Shown here piece after piece: positions 25,906 through 39,840 of a stretch of DNA of 64,000 nucleotides. Origin of the DNA: Marchantia polymorpha subsp. ruderalis (taxonomy: Eukaryota; Streptophyta; Marchantiopsida; Marchantiales; Marchantiaceae). Location of the stretch: assembly GCA_037833965.1 (NCBI GenBank), contig AP031352.1:15666501-15730500 (forward strand), read 5' to 3'. Position 1 is the first letter of the stretch, and each line of letters opens with the position of its first letter. The translations under genes were made by a program, and so were the position numbers. A model generated the notes under the pieces. That model did not search any database. It was not told the DNA's origin and was given only the letters and a program-made list of their open reading frames with translations.

Positions 25906-27286
25906 TGTTATACCTTAGATCTGAAGAAAATCTACACAAAGCAGTGAAGTATCTCATTTTAGACACTTTGATTTCCTTCATCCCCAATTTGACTTACATC
26001 TTTACTTTATCATGCAAAATGGATAGTGTAAATCTAAAACCTTGTTCAATGAGAGAAGTTTGGAGTTATTGAAGAATCACAATAGCACTTTGAACTTTCT
26101 GCACATAGATGTATGCCATAACTAAGGACAAAGTTCTTAGTTGTTTGATTACTATTTTCTTCAAGTTAACAAATCGAAGTTCATGATGTAAATATTCCGC
26201 ACAAGGTGCGAGAAGATTATACCGCAAGTAGCATAGAGTGCAACAGTTGCATTTGCTGCACTTTGCAAGGTAAATTGTAAGGATAGTGACACATAGATTG
26301 TGGGTAGAAATCTTCATGTTTATGTTTGACTTACTGTTGTTGATTCAATTGGTTTAGGAGAATTCTACAGTTCACTGCTGATGATTTTCCTATCTGAGTT
26401 CTTCATTAAACTGGGAATTAATTAAGCTTCTTAATTGGGAGTATTGTTTGCTTTTGGCACTTTTGCATTAGCCATCTTGTTGTTGTGTGTTGTATGCTTG
26501 GTACTTTTGAAGTTTGATTTCCACCCATTCATGAGGATGAAAGCATTATAGTCTCATTGGCCAAGTGGTGTCTCGCATGAAAGTTTTATGCTCTCACTTG
26601 TATATGCTGCGGAGCTACGGAGCTCTAGATGCAGCAGCCCATCCAGACTTGGATATGGATGTTGTGCAGATCCTGAGGAATGCAGTCTAAGCCCAAGAAA
26701 ACTTGCAGAATGGAAGATCCATACTTACATTCACGATCATAAGCTCTTACGGGAATTTTTTCTTAGGACATTACATAGTAAAATGGTTCATATTTAGATG
26801 TAGGTATAAACCTGCTCTGCTTCAAAATCTGATTCCAGCTTGATGCTGCCTTGTATGATGCAATTAGGATTTTCCTTGGACATTTTATGGAACTGATTTG
26901 GAACTGCTATACTTCTTTGCAGTTGGACCAACTGGAGACCATTTGTCCTGACAAAAGGTGGAATCAAGTTAAGTTGCTCTTCTCCGAAACATTAACTGAA
27001 ATGCTATCATTATGTGAGGAGGTCGTAGCCAAAGTTCTACTGTTTGAGCACAAGCAAGTGCAAGATGTTTTTTGTTTGATTGTTGTTGTTTGTTTGCTTG
27101 TCATCGTAACTGATGTGGTCGAGTATGGCGCAAGATGTGAACATTTGGCACGAAACACAAGAAAGAGTTTTTTTGGAAACAGTTGAACATCTTCAACAGT
27201 GGAGCGTCTTGATTCTAGCCGTGATTGCTCTGCAATCTTGGTACTCCTTCGTCTCTCGAACATGACTTGTGAATTTATTGAACCAT
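25906..27286. other. unassigned region with weak coding character
   Basis: No recognised gene. At 26840-27070 the plus strand has acceptor-like AGs followed by coding-like stretches (LDAALYDAIRIFLG; LDQLETICPDKRWNQVKLLFSETL). They abut the 120-bp tandem repeat and could belong to a decayed gene that I cannot identify. Confidence 0.3.
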
Positions 27287-27646
27287 GACTTGCGGATTTC
27301 AATACATAGCGCTGCGCGTGGATTGCATGTAAAAGAAGAATTGGCTGTTGCTTCGTTGATTGAACAAAGGTCCGATGAATAGCATGTTGTGAAAATACTG
27401 CATCCTGATTTGCGTATTTCAGTGAAAAGCGCTGTGAGTGTATTACTTTTAAAAGTGAAAATGGTTGTTGCTTCGTTGATTGAACAAAGGTCCGATGAAC
27501 AGCATATTGTGAACATACCGCACCCTGATTTGCGGATTTCAGTACATAGCGCTGTGAGTCATTGAGATGTAAAAGTAGAAATGGCTCTTGCTTCGCTGAT
27601 TTAAAAATGGACCGATGAATACCATGTTGTTCGACAACAATCTTTT
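27287..27646 (+). repeat. tandem repeat, three copies of 120 bp
   Basis: Copies begin at 27287, 27407 and 27527, exactly 120 bp apart, and are largely identical. Since 120 is a multiple of three, the same frame persists in each copy and reads a 40-residue unit containing DLRIS..SAV and ASLIEQRSDE. Copy 1 has one stop in this frame, copy 2 has none and copy 3 has two. Confidence 0.9.
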
Positions 27647-29298
27647 CAAGTTTTGAGGGCCGCGGGTCTTCTAATGTTAGGACTTCACGAAGGTGACTTG
27701 GGAGCTATTGTGACTGTATGTCACGACTACGAGATTCCGATCTATCAAGCTTTGATATCCAATGAATTCAACTTGAAACATATGACACTGCTTCATGCTC
27801 AAAAAGTATGTGTTGTGATGGTATATTCCAATTGAATTGGGTATCAGATTTCTACTCCTATCTTTCTATTCTTTGACACTCTTCTTGTGTACATATTATT
27901 CGTGATTGTTCGTTGAACACTCTAATGTATTGTTCCTTAGGTCTTTCTCCGCTTACTAAGTCTCAGACTTGCGCTACTTCATGTTGTACAATCTCAGCTT
28001 AAGCGTCTCTTCTCCTTTCACCATCTCTACAATAGATTCCTTGAAAAGGAATTAACTGCATTTGATAGAACCAAAAAAATTCTGAACGTAAAAGATGGTG
28101 TAACATCAAAGATGGTTTCCTTGAAATTGAACTTCCTGAATCTATAAGTCCCATATTTCCGTCGGAACTATAGACATTTAGATTTCAAATCTGAAACTCA
28201 CTGCACTACTCATAACAATTTTACTTAATAAAAGTCGCGACGAGACATTTTAAGCCGTACAAGCAGAGTCACACACCGGATATATATTTTATTTTTCGCT
28301 CCAATGATAGACGGATGGAATCCCGATAAAAATATACATTGATATAACAGGTTAGTGTTAAACCTATGAAAGTGCGTGCAATCCCTCAGACAACTGCGGA
28401 ATCAGAGGAAAAGATCTTATTGAAGGAATCAAGTTATCTACTATCAAATGGGTCGAAGAAATACTGACGAAGGTTGAAGTCAAACATGGCTACATACATC
28501 TGCTATAGAGGTCTCAATCTATGACTTAAAGACCCATCACTAGCTCAGTCCAACGTACAACCCGTACCAATTGGAGACCGAGCCATTCACCGTGAATACT
28601 CGCAGTTGAAACTTCCATGCGATCACTTCCTCACTATAGCCTGCAACATGTACTTACAAGAACAATTTTTAGAACTTGGAGACGGTGTGCCTTCGGTGGG
28701 TCCCATCGGGTGAAACTACACGTGATGGGTCCAGTACGCTACTTATATTCCGATGGGTTCGCATTAAATAGTTATCTCCTTGCCACGAGTACCACTCAAT
28801 CCAAAGAGGACCCAATGTAACGAATGAGGTGTGTCAAGAAGCAAATAATACAGCAGCACAAGACGCACATCATCTTCAGACCTTCACATTTATTGAAGTT
28901 ACAAAGTTGGCCCACTGCATACATCCATGTGGTGACTAGAGGGCATAAGATACTCAGAAATTTGAACAGCTCTCAAGGCTTGGAACACCTTGAAAACGTG
29001 CATCTTTCTCCTTACTGTTCTAGTTTACAGCTCCTTATATCTGTGAGATTCAAAGCTTTATGTACACGTCAATGCTGACTCGGAAATCTCTGCGTCAACT
29101 GGACCAGAGGTAGTTAGCGTGCTCGGCTAGACCCCCTGTGCCAGACCACGCTTCACCTGATCCGGGAATCGCATATAATCCACAGGTTATCACCAAGTTC
29201 TACATAATCTAGAAATTCTCCCTTTATAGATCTGAAGAGATTAGCGCAAAACTCTGCACATTACCAAAGCATTTGCCTAGAACCCATCTAGTCTTCTC
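27647..29298. other. intergenic, no gene recognised
   Basis: Only short open frames with unfamiliar products. The last few hundred bases probably include the 3' UTR of the minus-strand metallo-beta-lactamase gene. Confidence 0.5.
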
Positions 29299-32200
29299 TT
29301 AAAGTTTCCTTTTAGCCCAGTACAATGCAACCGCTCCGAGCAGCACAGCAACTGAGACTCTTGAAATTACAGTGGACATCGAGCTGGACGTAAAGTGCAC
29401 CCATGGCGCCCAAAGAACGTACTTCGTAACAGCAGGGAGACATTTGAGCAAAAATGGACTCCTGCTACTCCGCTCGAAATTCTCCAGAGAAAAGTCCTGC
29501 GCAGCCATAACAACAAGCTCATCATATATTTATTCACAACCTATATTTTATATACATAATTTACCCATTGCTAAAAGTAGCTTGCATCGGCGTCCTGATT
29601 GTTCTTCCCTGAGACTGCGATTTACACTACTTTTGAGGCAATACAGACACTTTCCTTTCATTCTACGGTGCATCATCATACCTGGAACGCTTTCTCTCCA
29701 AAACTCTATGCTTAGACAAAATTATGTATGAGGTATACTTATATGAAGCAATGAAGCTCATGAAAATTGGCTTTGCGAGTTCGACAGCGGAAATTAGACT
29801 CATTAGTGTTGCACCTTCGGCAGTTTTTTATTGTCATTCAAATGCTCCACGTGCAAGATAACATTATTCAAAGCTTGAGGCCATAAGCTTGCTGGTGTGT
29901 CGGCGTAAGCAGTAGATGTAATCTCGTAAGCTGTTCTTGCGCCACCTTGAATAGCTTTCAATATTTTTGCCTCTCTAGCTTCCCGGTGTCTGAGGAAAGT
30001 CACATTCAAAAGAAGTGAATACACTTGTGGTATAAGATATACTCGTTTTCACACAGCACGCAAGGATCCAAGAGTGCGCTTGGCTAGATATAAGGAAGGA
30101 AGTCAACCGCTATCTCCTTCAAAAATGAGATTGTGAGACTCAAAGCTAACAAAACCATATTTTGACTACAGACCCTCGAACGGGGTGGAAATGCCTGACT
30201 TTTACTCTGTCGCACCGCGTAGGAAAACAAATCATTTACATGTTCTATATGCGGCCCAATTTGGGCACTCCGAAGAAAAACCACGACTTACTTTATATAT
30301 CCGCAGAGCATGTGTGCAGGCCACAAGTTTGGTCGTCCATGCATGGGCACAAGATAATGAGGCCCGAGGTCGAGAAGTCTTCGAGTTGTTAGCAGATAGT
30401 CCTGTCAACAGAATGGAAAACAATCAGTTATACTCGGAGGCTTCTTGACAACATGCTTGGTCGAAACATCCACGATGCGTTCACGAAGTTTACACAAATC
30501 GCTACCTGAAGATTGCCACCCGACGAAGGATCTAACAAAGAGCTTCCCTGCCTGCACATAGAAAGAAGGCTCCTAACATGTAAGTTACGATAACGAATAA
30601 AGTTGGACGACGCGTTTGCAACTAAGATCAAATGTGAGCGGCACCGTTACGCTGCTATGGAGTTTGACTGTAACCCTTGACCCACAAATACTAGGACGCT
30701 CCAGTTCATCCGAGCGGTGTTCAGATGACACGCTTCGTCGAAGACAATAGAACCGGACTTAACAAAACAAGGCATAAATAAGAGCGAGTGCTTATCGACC
30801 TCCAGTCATTCTCTTGTCACGAGTACTAGGCAGAAAAAGATAAAACGAGAGAGAGCTAACAAAATAGAAAAGGAAATCAAATTCAAATTCTCACCCCAAA
30901 CAATGATCACCGACCACAAGAGTTCCAGTCGCTGAATCATATATGGCCAAATGACCGTCAGTATGACCCTGCCACAGTGAGAAAGATTGATGAATATCTG
31001 TAACAGATGACAGTTGTCAAACAAAGTATCCGATTCAGAAGATGAGTTAACATAAGTCTAGATGTTCGTGTGAAAAAACTGAGACATCAGTGAACTGAAT
31101 ATCTTACCGGTGCTGATATAATCTCGAGTTCATGTCCAGATATCAACACTTTTGACCCTCCCTCGACGGTTATGCAGTTAAAACCTTTGGTGGCTGCAAA
31201 CCATATACGCCCTCAGATAGAAGCAAAATTGCAAAAGAGTAGTAAATGCTGATGACGACCATAAATTTGTCCCAAAACAACCAACAAACCGCAAAACCAT
31301 GACTGACGAAAGAGATTGACAACGTTCAAAGGTGATGATCTTGGCCTACGCCTCACTGAGACCAGAGATGTTGTGAAACTACAAAGGTCTACAGAGAGCG
31401 CTGAGAGAGAACTGAATGGAACAACGAAGGTCAGGAAGTGTCAAAACACTGAGGATATACGTAGAGTACTAACCTTTGCCCATCCGTCTGAACGTGGCTT
31501 CGCTGGCCACCAGCACAGCTTCCGAGTTGTTCTTGCGCACAACAGGTAAGCCTACACAAACGACAGTCATAAGCGTAGCTACAACTCAGGTTCATCAAAT
31601 AATGCAATAAGCAGTACTAAGAGAAAACACTTTTTTCGTTCACCACCAAATTCGGAAAACTGTAACACAATTTCCAATGTCAAATTCAAAAATACTAACC
31701 ACATACCATCGATATGATCATAATGGTGGTGAGTCAAAAACACAAGAAGCTTCCTGGGAAGCGATTTGACGATATGTGCCAACTGCTCTGCACCAATGGA
31801 CGCATACTTAGAGATATGAGCACACACAGCAAAGTACAATTTTCATTTACTCCCCTTCACATAGCATTCCTTCCCCCAAAAATAAGCTGCTTCCCTGCAG
31901 CCTTCCTTCAAAAGCAAGAACCGAAAGGACGTTGAAAACCTTCGTCTCAACGGTTGGCTTACCTCGGCTTGAGCGGCACCAATACACCCTGGATCACAAA
32001 TCATTACATCACCTGTTGCAGCATGGTTTGAAAGTGTTTCCCCGCATTGGCCAGACAAGTTTGAAGGGGAGAGTATAACAAGGTTCGTTTTTCCGAAAGG
32101 CTTGGGAATAATCGATCTCATCGGCAGCACAACAATACCAGGAGGGTACTCCTGTTCACAAAATTGGTAGGTTTAAATTAGAGACACTCAGTCCGGGTCA

Positions 32201-33671
32201 GCAGTGGCATGACAAATCCACAAACCTCTACTCGCCTTCAACTGTTATAGCACCTTCAAACACAACCCCATTACCTGGCCATGTATACTTTCAAAATTTG
32301 CAACTAAGCCATCTGGAACATGAGTAGAAGCTGCGAGAGCAGCCAAAGGTCCAATTCGCCTGCTGTGAGCTCCCCACTGGATCAGCACGTCCATTGTGGT
32401 TTGAGAATCCAACCACTCTCCTCCGCCTGCATCAAAAGGGGAATGAAAGTTAGGTGTTTGTTCGACATTTTACTCCTGCGGGAGATACAGAAACCTGAGT
32501 AGAGGTAGCGATAAATTTCGGTTTCAACCGTTGCTTCACATAAGAAACCGACATTAGTCTCTAGATGTCTACCATCACAACACGGTACTCTTGCACATTT
32601 GTTCAAGTTTTCAGCTTGATTAGGTTCATGAGAGTTATAAGATTCATAAGATATGTGTAAGACCAATCGTTAAATAGCGTATACATCGACAAATAGCATT
32701 CTTGGTCAAAATCAAGTCATTTTTGTCCGACAGCTTCTGTCGGTATGACATCACAACCTTTAATTTACGGCCTTGCGACTTCGGTTTTGAGCTGCCAAAG
32801 CCAATATCCACATAAATTACCATCAACAATCAAATTCTCTTTGTTTAAGAGAATTTGGATTCTAAGGACGCAAGCTGATGTAAAAATGGAACCGAGAAAG
32901 CATACTACAACAAGGCGAGAGACACGACCTGGAACTTCGGATTTGTCGATGAAAAAGTCAGTCATAAATATTACAGTGTGGAGAGGAGGTCCAGGTCCAT
33001 ATTCGGATTCTTCCACCAACTTCCAATATCTCCAGGGTGTCATGTGTACACCAGGAGGAGCGACTTGGGCCTGGATCTGTTGAGAAAGCGATCACGTGAA
33101 AAATAAGATGAAGCTTTCACATGGAGCAATAAAATTTGTATCTATCAAAGAAGCTTGTCAATTTAGTGCAGAAAAACAATCTACCTTGTTGACATTACAT
33201 GACTCGGACTTACACCGACAACTTCGAACGTTACTTACATCCCACAACAAACTGATCCACTTCTTTCCAAGGAGTTTTGCTCAAGCATCTACAAGTTTGG
33301 AACGATATACCTTCAGTCTTGCAGAAGGACAAAGTTCACACTGATATTTGTACTAACGACTAGTACTTTCTCCGTACCTGAGAAATGGCATCGACGACGT
33401 CAAAGCCTTTAAGCCCCAACTTCTGCATGGAGCTTGACACACTTTTCCCGAGACTGACGGATCCCTCATTGTCTTCGGAAATTGGTGACATGATCAAACC
33501 ACTCTCATCTATGCGAGAAAGACGAGCTGAGGGTAGATCCCATAACTCCTTGTCTATATAGGGCAACCCTTCGAACTTTTGTTCCGAGGGCCTCCTCTGT
33601 CTAGTCACGAGAAACTCAAAATTTTCCACATTATGATTTCTCACGATCAACGCCAGCTGATAAGCTGCCAT
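29299..33671 (-). CDS. LACTB2-like metallo-beta-lactamase protein with Nudix-like N-terminus and C-terminal anchor
   Basis: Twelve exons join in phase to 542 residues: 33671-33378, 33076-32929, 32426-32275, 32151-31963, 31785-31707, 31551-31474, 31193-31108, 30968-30895, 30551-30506, 30401-30292, 29989-29815 and 29496-29299. The whole length matches the plant family of Arabidopsis At4g33540. Residues 1-200 are the Nudix-like part (MAAYQLALIV, ELWDLPSARL, EYGPGPPLHTV). The metallo-beta-lactamase fold follows, with metal ligands in H280-x-H282-x-D284-H285 (THHHYDHIDG), H344 (GHTDGH), D363 (GDHC) and H403 (PMHG), so the hydrolase centre looks intact. HVEHL and a helical C-terminal region follow. 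Animal LACTB2 is a mitochondrial endoribonuclease; the plant substrate is not known to me. Residues 520-537 form a hydrophobic helix followed only by AKRKL, suggesting tail anchoring. The start at 33671 fits the family N-terminus. Confidence 0.92.
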
Positions 33672-34620
33672 CTACTCCAGGTAAGCTCCTAACTTCAAAT
33701 CTTCAGCCCTTCCCGATTCTCGTCGGACGCCTATCTAGTCCAGCTCCTAAAACAAGTGCCCTCTCCTTCGGCCATGAAACCCAAACCCAACTCAATTTTT
33801 CTTGAGACTGCAATAGAAACCTTCAGCAGTAAGACCCTTCAAATGCCTGGGTCCCAATCACTGCGTACTCAATTCGGCCCACCTACGAGTTTCTTCCTCT
33901 CACGCTCTCTGCCGCCTCCGCTGACTACACATCCACCCAAATCCTTGCACTGGACTTTAATTCCCTGGAAACCTGCTCCGGATTCCAGTGCAGCACAGTG
34001 GTCTGCGTCGGACTGGATGAGTCCATGGAACACAGCATCGGGAGAGGAGAGGAGAGCAGAGCAGACGAGGTGGGACCTGGGGATGAAAGCGCCCATGAAC
34101 AGCCCATACAAGGTCGGATGACTGATCAGGCCTCGATTGGCTTTCGAGGGTTTCAGACAAAACTTCTAAAAAACGTCAGGGCTTGACACCTGCGAGGAAG
34201 ACTGGCCGCGTCCACCCTGTCAAGAATCCACAGAAAGATTCATGTGCATGACCTCGAGGACTCTGACCTTCGAAGGCCACTCCCAACTTATCCTCGTCAC
34301 TACTATATTATCCCACGTAGCTCGCACCCACTGCTGCCTCCGCTGTTCCCTCCCTGCTTCTTCTCTCTCCTTCGAGCCCCGAGTTCCTGTGCCCAGCACG
34401 GATGCCCTTGGAGTCCCACCATGCATGGATTCCTTCACTGCGCAGTCCCGGGTAGCGTACAATATACACCACACTGAGCATCATCTGCTCGGCTTGTGCG
34501 GCACTGTGTGCTCTTCCCAACTTGGTCATCGTCATTTCTCTCATACTGGACGTTTCTAGAACCACGATGACGCAAACTCGTCATACTAGCCAGCGCGTCA
34601 ACAGTGCATTTTCCTCCTTC
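33672..34620 (-). promoter_or_regulatory. presumed promoter/5' UTR region of the metallo-beta-lactamase gene
   Basis: A C/T- and GC-rich stretch directly upstream of the first coding exon. Several overlapping open frames on both strands (33756-34565) reflect composition and resemble no protein I know. The core promoter could not be placed. Confidence 0.4.
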
Positions 34621-37600
34621 CTCTTGGCCGAACTGGCGACTGAAATTGAAAATGAAAATGAAATCCCAAGACTTCTGAGTTTTTAATTACAGTGATTCGT
34701 GTACATTATTTCCGTTTTGTCGGTTGGCAAACACATAACGAAATGTATACGAAGAGCCTGCATGTCTTGCATGGCAGAAACCAAAGATGTTGGATGCGGC
34801 TTGCCTCCATATGATCAAAATGTGAGAAATGCAGTAATAAAATAATGCCCAAGAACATGCAAAAAATAGATGGCAATACACCATCGAGCCCTAAAAAATG
34901 AAACTAAATTCTTATAGCATCACAATGTAACATGTCTAGGCATCATATGGTACTCTATACATCCATCCTGGTTTAAGTTCTAGATGTTAATTCAGCATCT
35001 AAAAAAAATCATCACATGGTGTGATACCCCTCCTATGTATTTCATCATTGATTGTTCTTGTAAAGAATCATATATATGAGGCTCAAATAGATTGAATAAA
35101 GTGATAACCATGTCGCTGGTAACATCTTACACGAAAGTGTGTACTCGGCACTCCATGTCCATGTAAGTCAAAAGCTTACGTACATAAGAGGTGATATTTG
35201 AAATATTACTATACTTTGAGACCTTGATTAATTTCGTTTCACTTGACATCCATCCATGATGATGAAAAATCATCACTTCAAAACTATCAGATGTAGACAT
35301 GGGGAATCATGATATTGATAAGCTCTTCTCAAACCAAGTTTGAAATAACTTTAGTCTCTCATCGAGTATCGATGTTTTCTCCATATAAGGTTTTCAACTT
35401 TAGTTTCATACTAATCATCTCTACCTTGACTCTTGAAAGATTGCTAAATTTCCTGCAAGAGTCCAAAGATTTAAAAACATGAAAAAGATTGGATCAGTCA
35501 AGAAGTAATCTCTAAATCAACAAAACAATCTTAAACATTCCTAGTATTCGAAATTATAAATGTAAACGGAGTTTAAAATTTGAAAGCAAGAAGGTAGAAC
35601 AAAGGCGTTTAGACAAACCTATTAAAAGATGTTTTCTAGTTTACCTGTAGATATGCAGAAAGTTACAAACCATCCGGTATAGAAAGGATTTTGTGATAAA
35701 TCGGGTCAAAATAACTGTTCAAATCACGTTCTTTTATAACAATTAAGCATATTTTATTCAATCTATTAAATAATAAGATCCAAATTGCTTATATTGAATT
35801 TTTTACATGCAATACAATTATGCCATTTTCATTATAAAGAATAAATTTATCTCATAAATTGCACACAGATTTATTCAATTGATTCGAAATTGATAATTCT
35901 GGACAAATTTTAAATCAAACATTTTGGATGATTGATCTAAACATTTCTGAAATTTCACAAAACTAAAATAAAACTTCTATATGATATTATGAATTTATTT
36001 TAATATTTATCATTATAAATGAATATTAAATCATATTCTTTTAAATCTTGTTTTAATCTTTTAAATATTTTTTAAACATAATTAAATATTCAATTAAAAA
36101 ATACTAAAAATATATAATCCGGCCATACTATAAAAAATGATAGTCGAAATTATAATTTCAACATAACTGAGTATAAGCGACCATGAAAATCAATATAAAA
36201 AAATTTAATCCCAAATTATCATCATTGTCATTAATTTTCCAGTAAAAAAAATATCCAGAAAAAATTAAAAAATCTAAGCATCTGGACACAAAAGTTACAA
36301 GAAAATACCAATGACAGTATATGTTTGGTTTAATACACATCCAAATTGAATGAATTAAAGAAAAATATTTGTAATATCCCAATTTTTAGTATAACATGGA
36401 AAAATGTGTTTTTTATTAAATGACAGTTTTCATGTATTGACATCATGTCGTAACACCATTATATTTTAAGGGATGAGATGACTGTAATTGATTGTATTTG
36501 TGACAATAATGCATGTATAAATTGATGATTTATCTTATGGGTATATTTCAAACCTCCATTCTGATAGAAGCATATTATTTAAAACTAAATTTATGATTTG
36601 AATTTTCCGCATGTCAATATGTTTTATATTTAATAAAGTTATTTTTTTCTAAAATACCAACAAATAATCAATCATTGTAAATTGTCAAAATTGTATTCAA
36701 CAGCCAAATGCAAATTTGATGTATATTTAAAAAAAAACATAGATTGACACAAAAAATGTTCATATATATATATATATATATAACGGTGTTTTCATGTTGT
36801 AAGCATTATAATCATTAATAACAGAAAGACTGAAAGTTTTTCACAAATCTCAGAATGTTTACTTACATTTTATTCAAATTCGAAATGCATTAAAGTTTTC
36901 AATTTTTTATAAAAAATAATAATTTATTTTTCATATCAAAGTATGGACAATGAATATTAAAATTAAATTCAAAAGACAATACAATGCATAAAGGAATGTA
37001 GATGTATGCTTGTTTCATTTGTAGTTTTTTTTAAACCTGGCCTCATGTTGACATTAAACAATCTTTGATGTGTTAAAAAATGAGAGCACAGCACATTAGA
37101 TTTAGGAAATTGAACTTCTCATATATTATATTGACATGGTTTTTTGTTCTAAAGCATTACAAATTATTTACATTTTGTATGATAAAATTATTTGAAAATT
37201 ACCCCTAAGTTCAAATTTTAAATTAGATATAATTTGTTTCCATTTATTACTAACTTGAGCTATATTTATCATTGCATCAAATCATATTCAGAAATAATAA
37301 TCTACATTGCAATTAACATTGCATGTTAGTTATTGATAGATCACCCATTGTGTTGTAAGAACTCATGACGCAAGAAATAAGAAGAAATAATGAAATAATA
37401 TTTGAAGAGCAATGATTATTATTGAAGATTTAAACATTTAGCTTTGACATTTATTATTGGTATCAAACATTCAAAATTCTGACTTATGAACTGATTTTGA
37501 CATATCGACATTATTTTATTACAATATAGTTTTTCAATGAATAATATTTTTTAATATTCTGAAAAAATCAAAATTATCAAATTCATGAAAATAAATACAT

Positions 37601-39840
37601 TAAGCTTAAAATATATGTTCAAGCCAAATTTATGATTTATTTAACTTCTTTCCACTGTAATTAATTTTTTATAATAGATTAATTCATTTTTATTAAAATA
37701 TAAATGTTTATGTAAATTAAAAATAGTTATGATCGAATTTCAAAAAAATAAAAAACGCAAAATTACATTTTTTTATGATTGGTTTTTTGGATCTAACATA
37801 TTTTATTTATTTATTTAACTTCTATATAGATGATATGGATAACCAAAACTTCAATGAAACCAAATTGTTAATAATAAAGCTTTTATTACAATTTTGCACA
37901 TAACATTTTTGTCGCATATTTTTGCACAAAAATGAATTTGTGAAACTTATGTGCGAACTCATGAGTTATATATCAGTCATAGATACAAATTGCAAATTTT
38001 GTGACTATCATACTTGTAGTGTTATGTATCTTTTCATTTCATTTCAGGATATTTCAAATCGTAATATTTTCTGTTACACAATATTTGTTCCATTAATATA
38101 TAGATTTAAATCAAAATTACTAGAACAGGTTATGGAATTGTTTCCATGTTGTTTTTATGTCAGTTATATTTGTGATGTTTAAATGAAAAAATTAAATAAA
38201 TTAGTCAGTCACACATGATTTGAGCAATTTACATCCTGAGTAGATTTAAAAATAATTTTATTGCTTTTCAGAATTACTTCTCATTGTACTTGACCTTCAA
38301 AGTAAAACAACAATGTTTAAATTTTGAACACATCAACTAATACTCATATCAGACATATCCATTCAAATTCAAAGTAAGATATTGATGTTTAGATTTTGTA
38401 TACATCATCTATAAGTCATATCTTTCATATTCATCCAATAAATTACAAACTTTACTGTAAAAAATATAAAATTTGACACTGATTCAACATACTAAACACA
38501 TGCACAACACATAAGTGATTGATCCAATGTTGTATACCTAACAAAATGATTTTTTCTTTTAAAGTAATAACATCTTTCTTTGTTATAATCTAATTCTTTA
38601 CCTAAATATTACATTTTCAATACTTTGTTTGGTTGGGTGCAAATGTTGATAGAAGTGTTGTTCATATTTTGCTTCTTGGTCATGTGGTTTATGAATTTGT
38701 TATGTTTAATGCAACAATTTTACTTGTAGAATTATTTTGATGTAAAATAAAAACTTAGATCAAATTTTGATATCCATTGTGCAATCTTTTCTCGTCATTG
38801 TTTTGAAATAAAGATTTGTTTGTCTCGTTTTTGTATATTTTTGAATATATTATTTTTTAGATTATTTAATTTGTAATCGTCGTGTCAAAGATCTGTGTGT
38901 TTGGTTGGTAGAATATTTATTGTTATTTGAAAATGACACATAAGTAATCCATGTGTTTGTTAGTATTATTTTCCATATCATCGATTCACTAGAAGTGAAA
39001 TGAATAGTGAATATGAGATATTATATATTTTTTATTTGTTGGTAAGATCTATATAAAGAAAAATATAATCATTATTGTAATCTTAAAAAATAAAATAATA
39101 AACTAAAACTTGATAACCAGAGAATACAATTTTGCATTTTTCAAACTCTTTAGTCCTGCAGTGTGGTTCAAGTTTTTATTATAATCATGAATAAATTCTA
39201 AAGAGATTAATTATTTGCACAATTTTTGTTTAAATCAAAATTTGGATAATCTTCAAGTAATAATCTTTGCAGTGCGATCTACCTCCTCATCTCTTTTCAC
39301 CTCTAACAATCCATCCATGACTTGAAATTCTAGCAATTAGATCTTTATTTTTAAAATTGTTTTCTAAATGAAGAGCAGAGAAACAGTCAAGAAGTAGTCC
39401 AAATGCATCAAATAAACGAAAAGTCGAAGGATGATGCTCGGATTGAAGGTACGCAACCACATCGACCAAGTAAAATAAATAAAAGCCAGCCAACAAGGAA
39501 AAACAACCTCGGGTTCGTAAAAGAATGAAAGAACTATGTACGCAACCAAGCCTCGGGTGTCCTCTACGCGCAGAAACTCAATGCAGGTGCTAGATAACGA
39601 GAGGCCTAACAATTATCACATCGATCAAACTTATCTTTCTCATGATGATTTGCAGTCAAAATAAGTTATAATGCAATGCATATATGCTAAATTATTTTCG
39701 TCATGAAGATATAGAGATCAAAGTGCGTTATAATGCCAAGCATATACACTACTTATCACATCTAATACAACACACGTGTTCATATATATATATATATATA
39801 TATAATATGACAAAGCATGATATATCCATATCTGGACAAA
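34621..39840. other. AT-rich intergenic region
   Basis: About 5 kb of very AT-rich sequence with homopolymer runs and TA microsatellites (about 36763-36782 and 39783-39803). No open frame gives a recognisable product. There may be remnants of old elements, but no LTR pair, terminal inverted repeat or domain was seen. Confidence 0.6.

Noticed and set aside
30690-30750. Possible extra exon of the metallo-beta-lactamase gene
   Set aside because: A frame here loosely resembled the region after GDHC, but 30551-30506 (QGSSLLDPSSGGNLQ) fits the family exactly and in phase.
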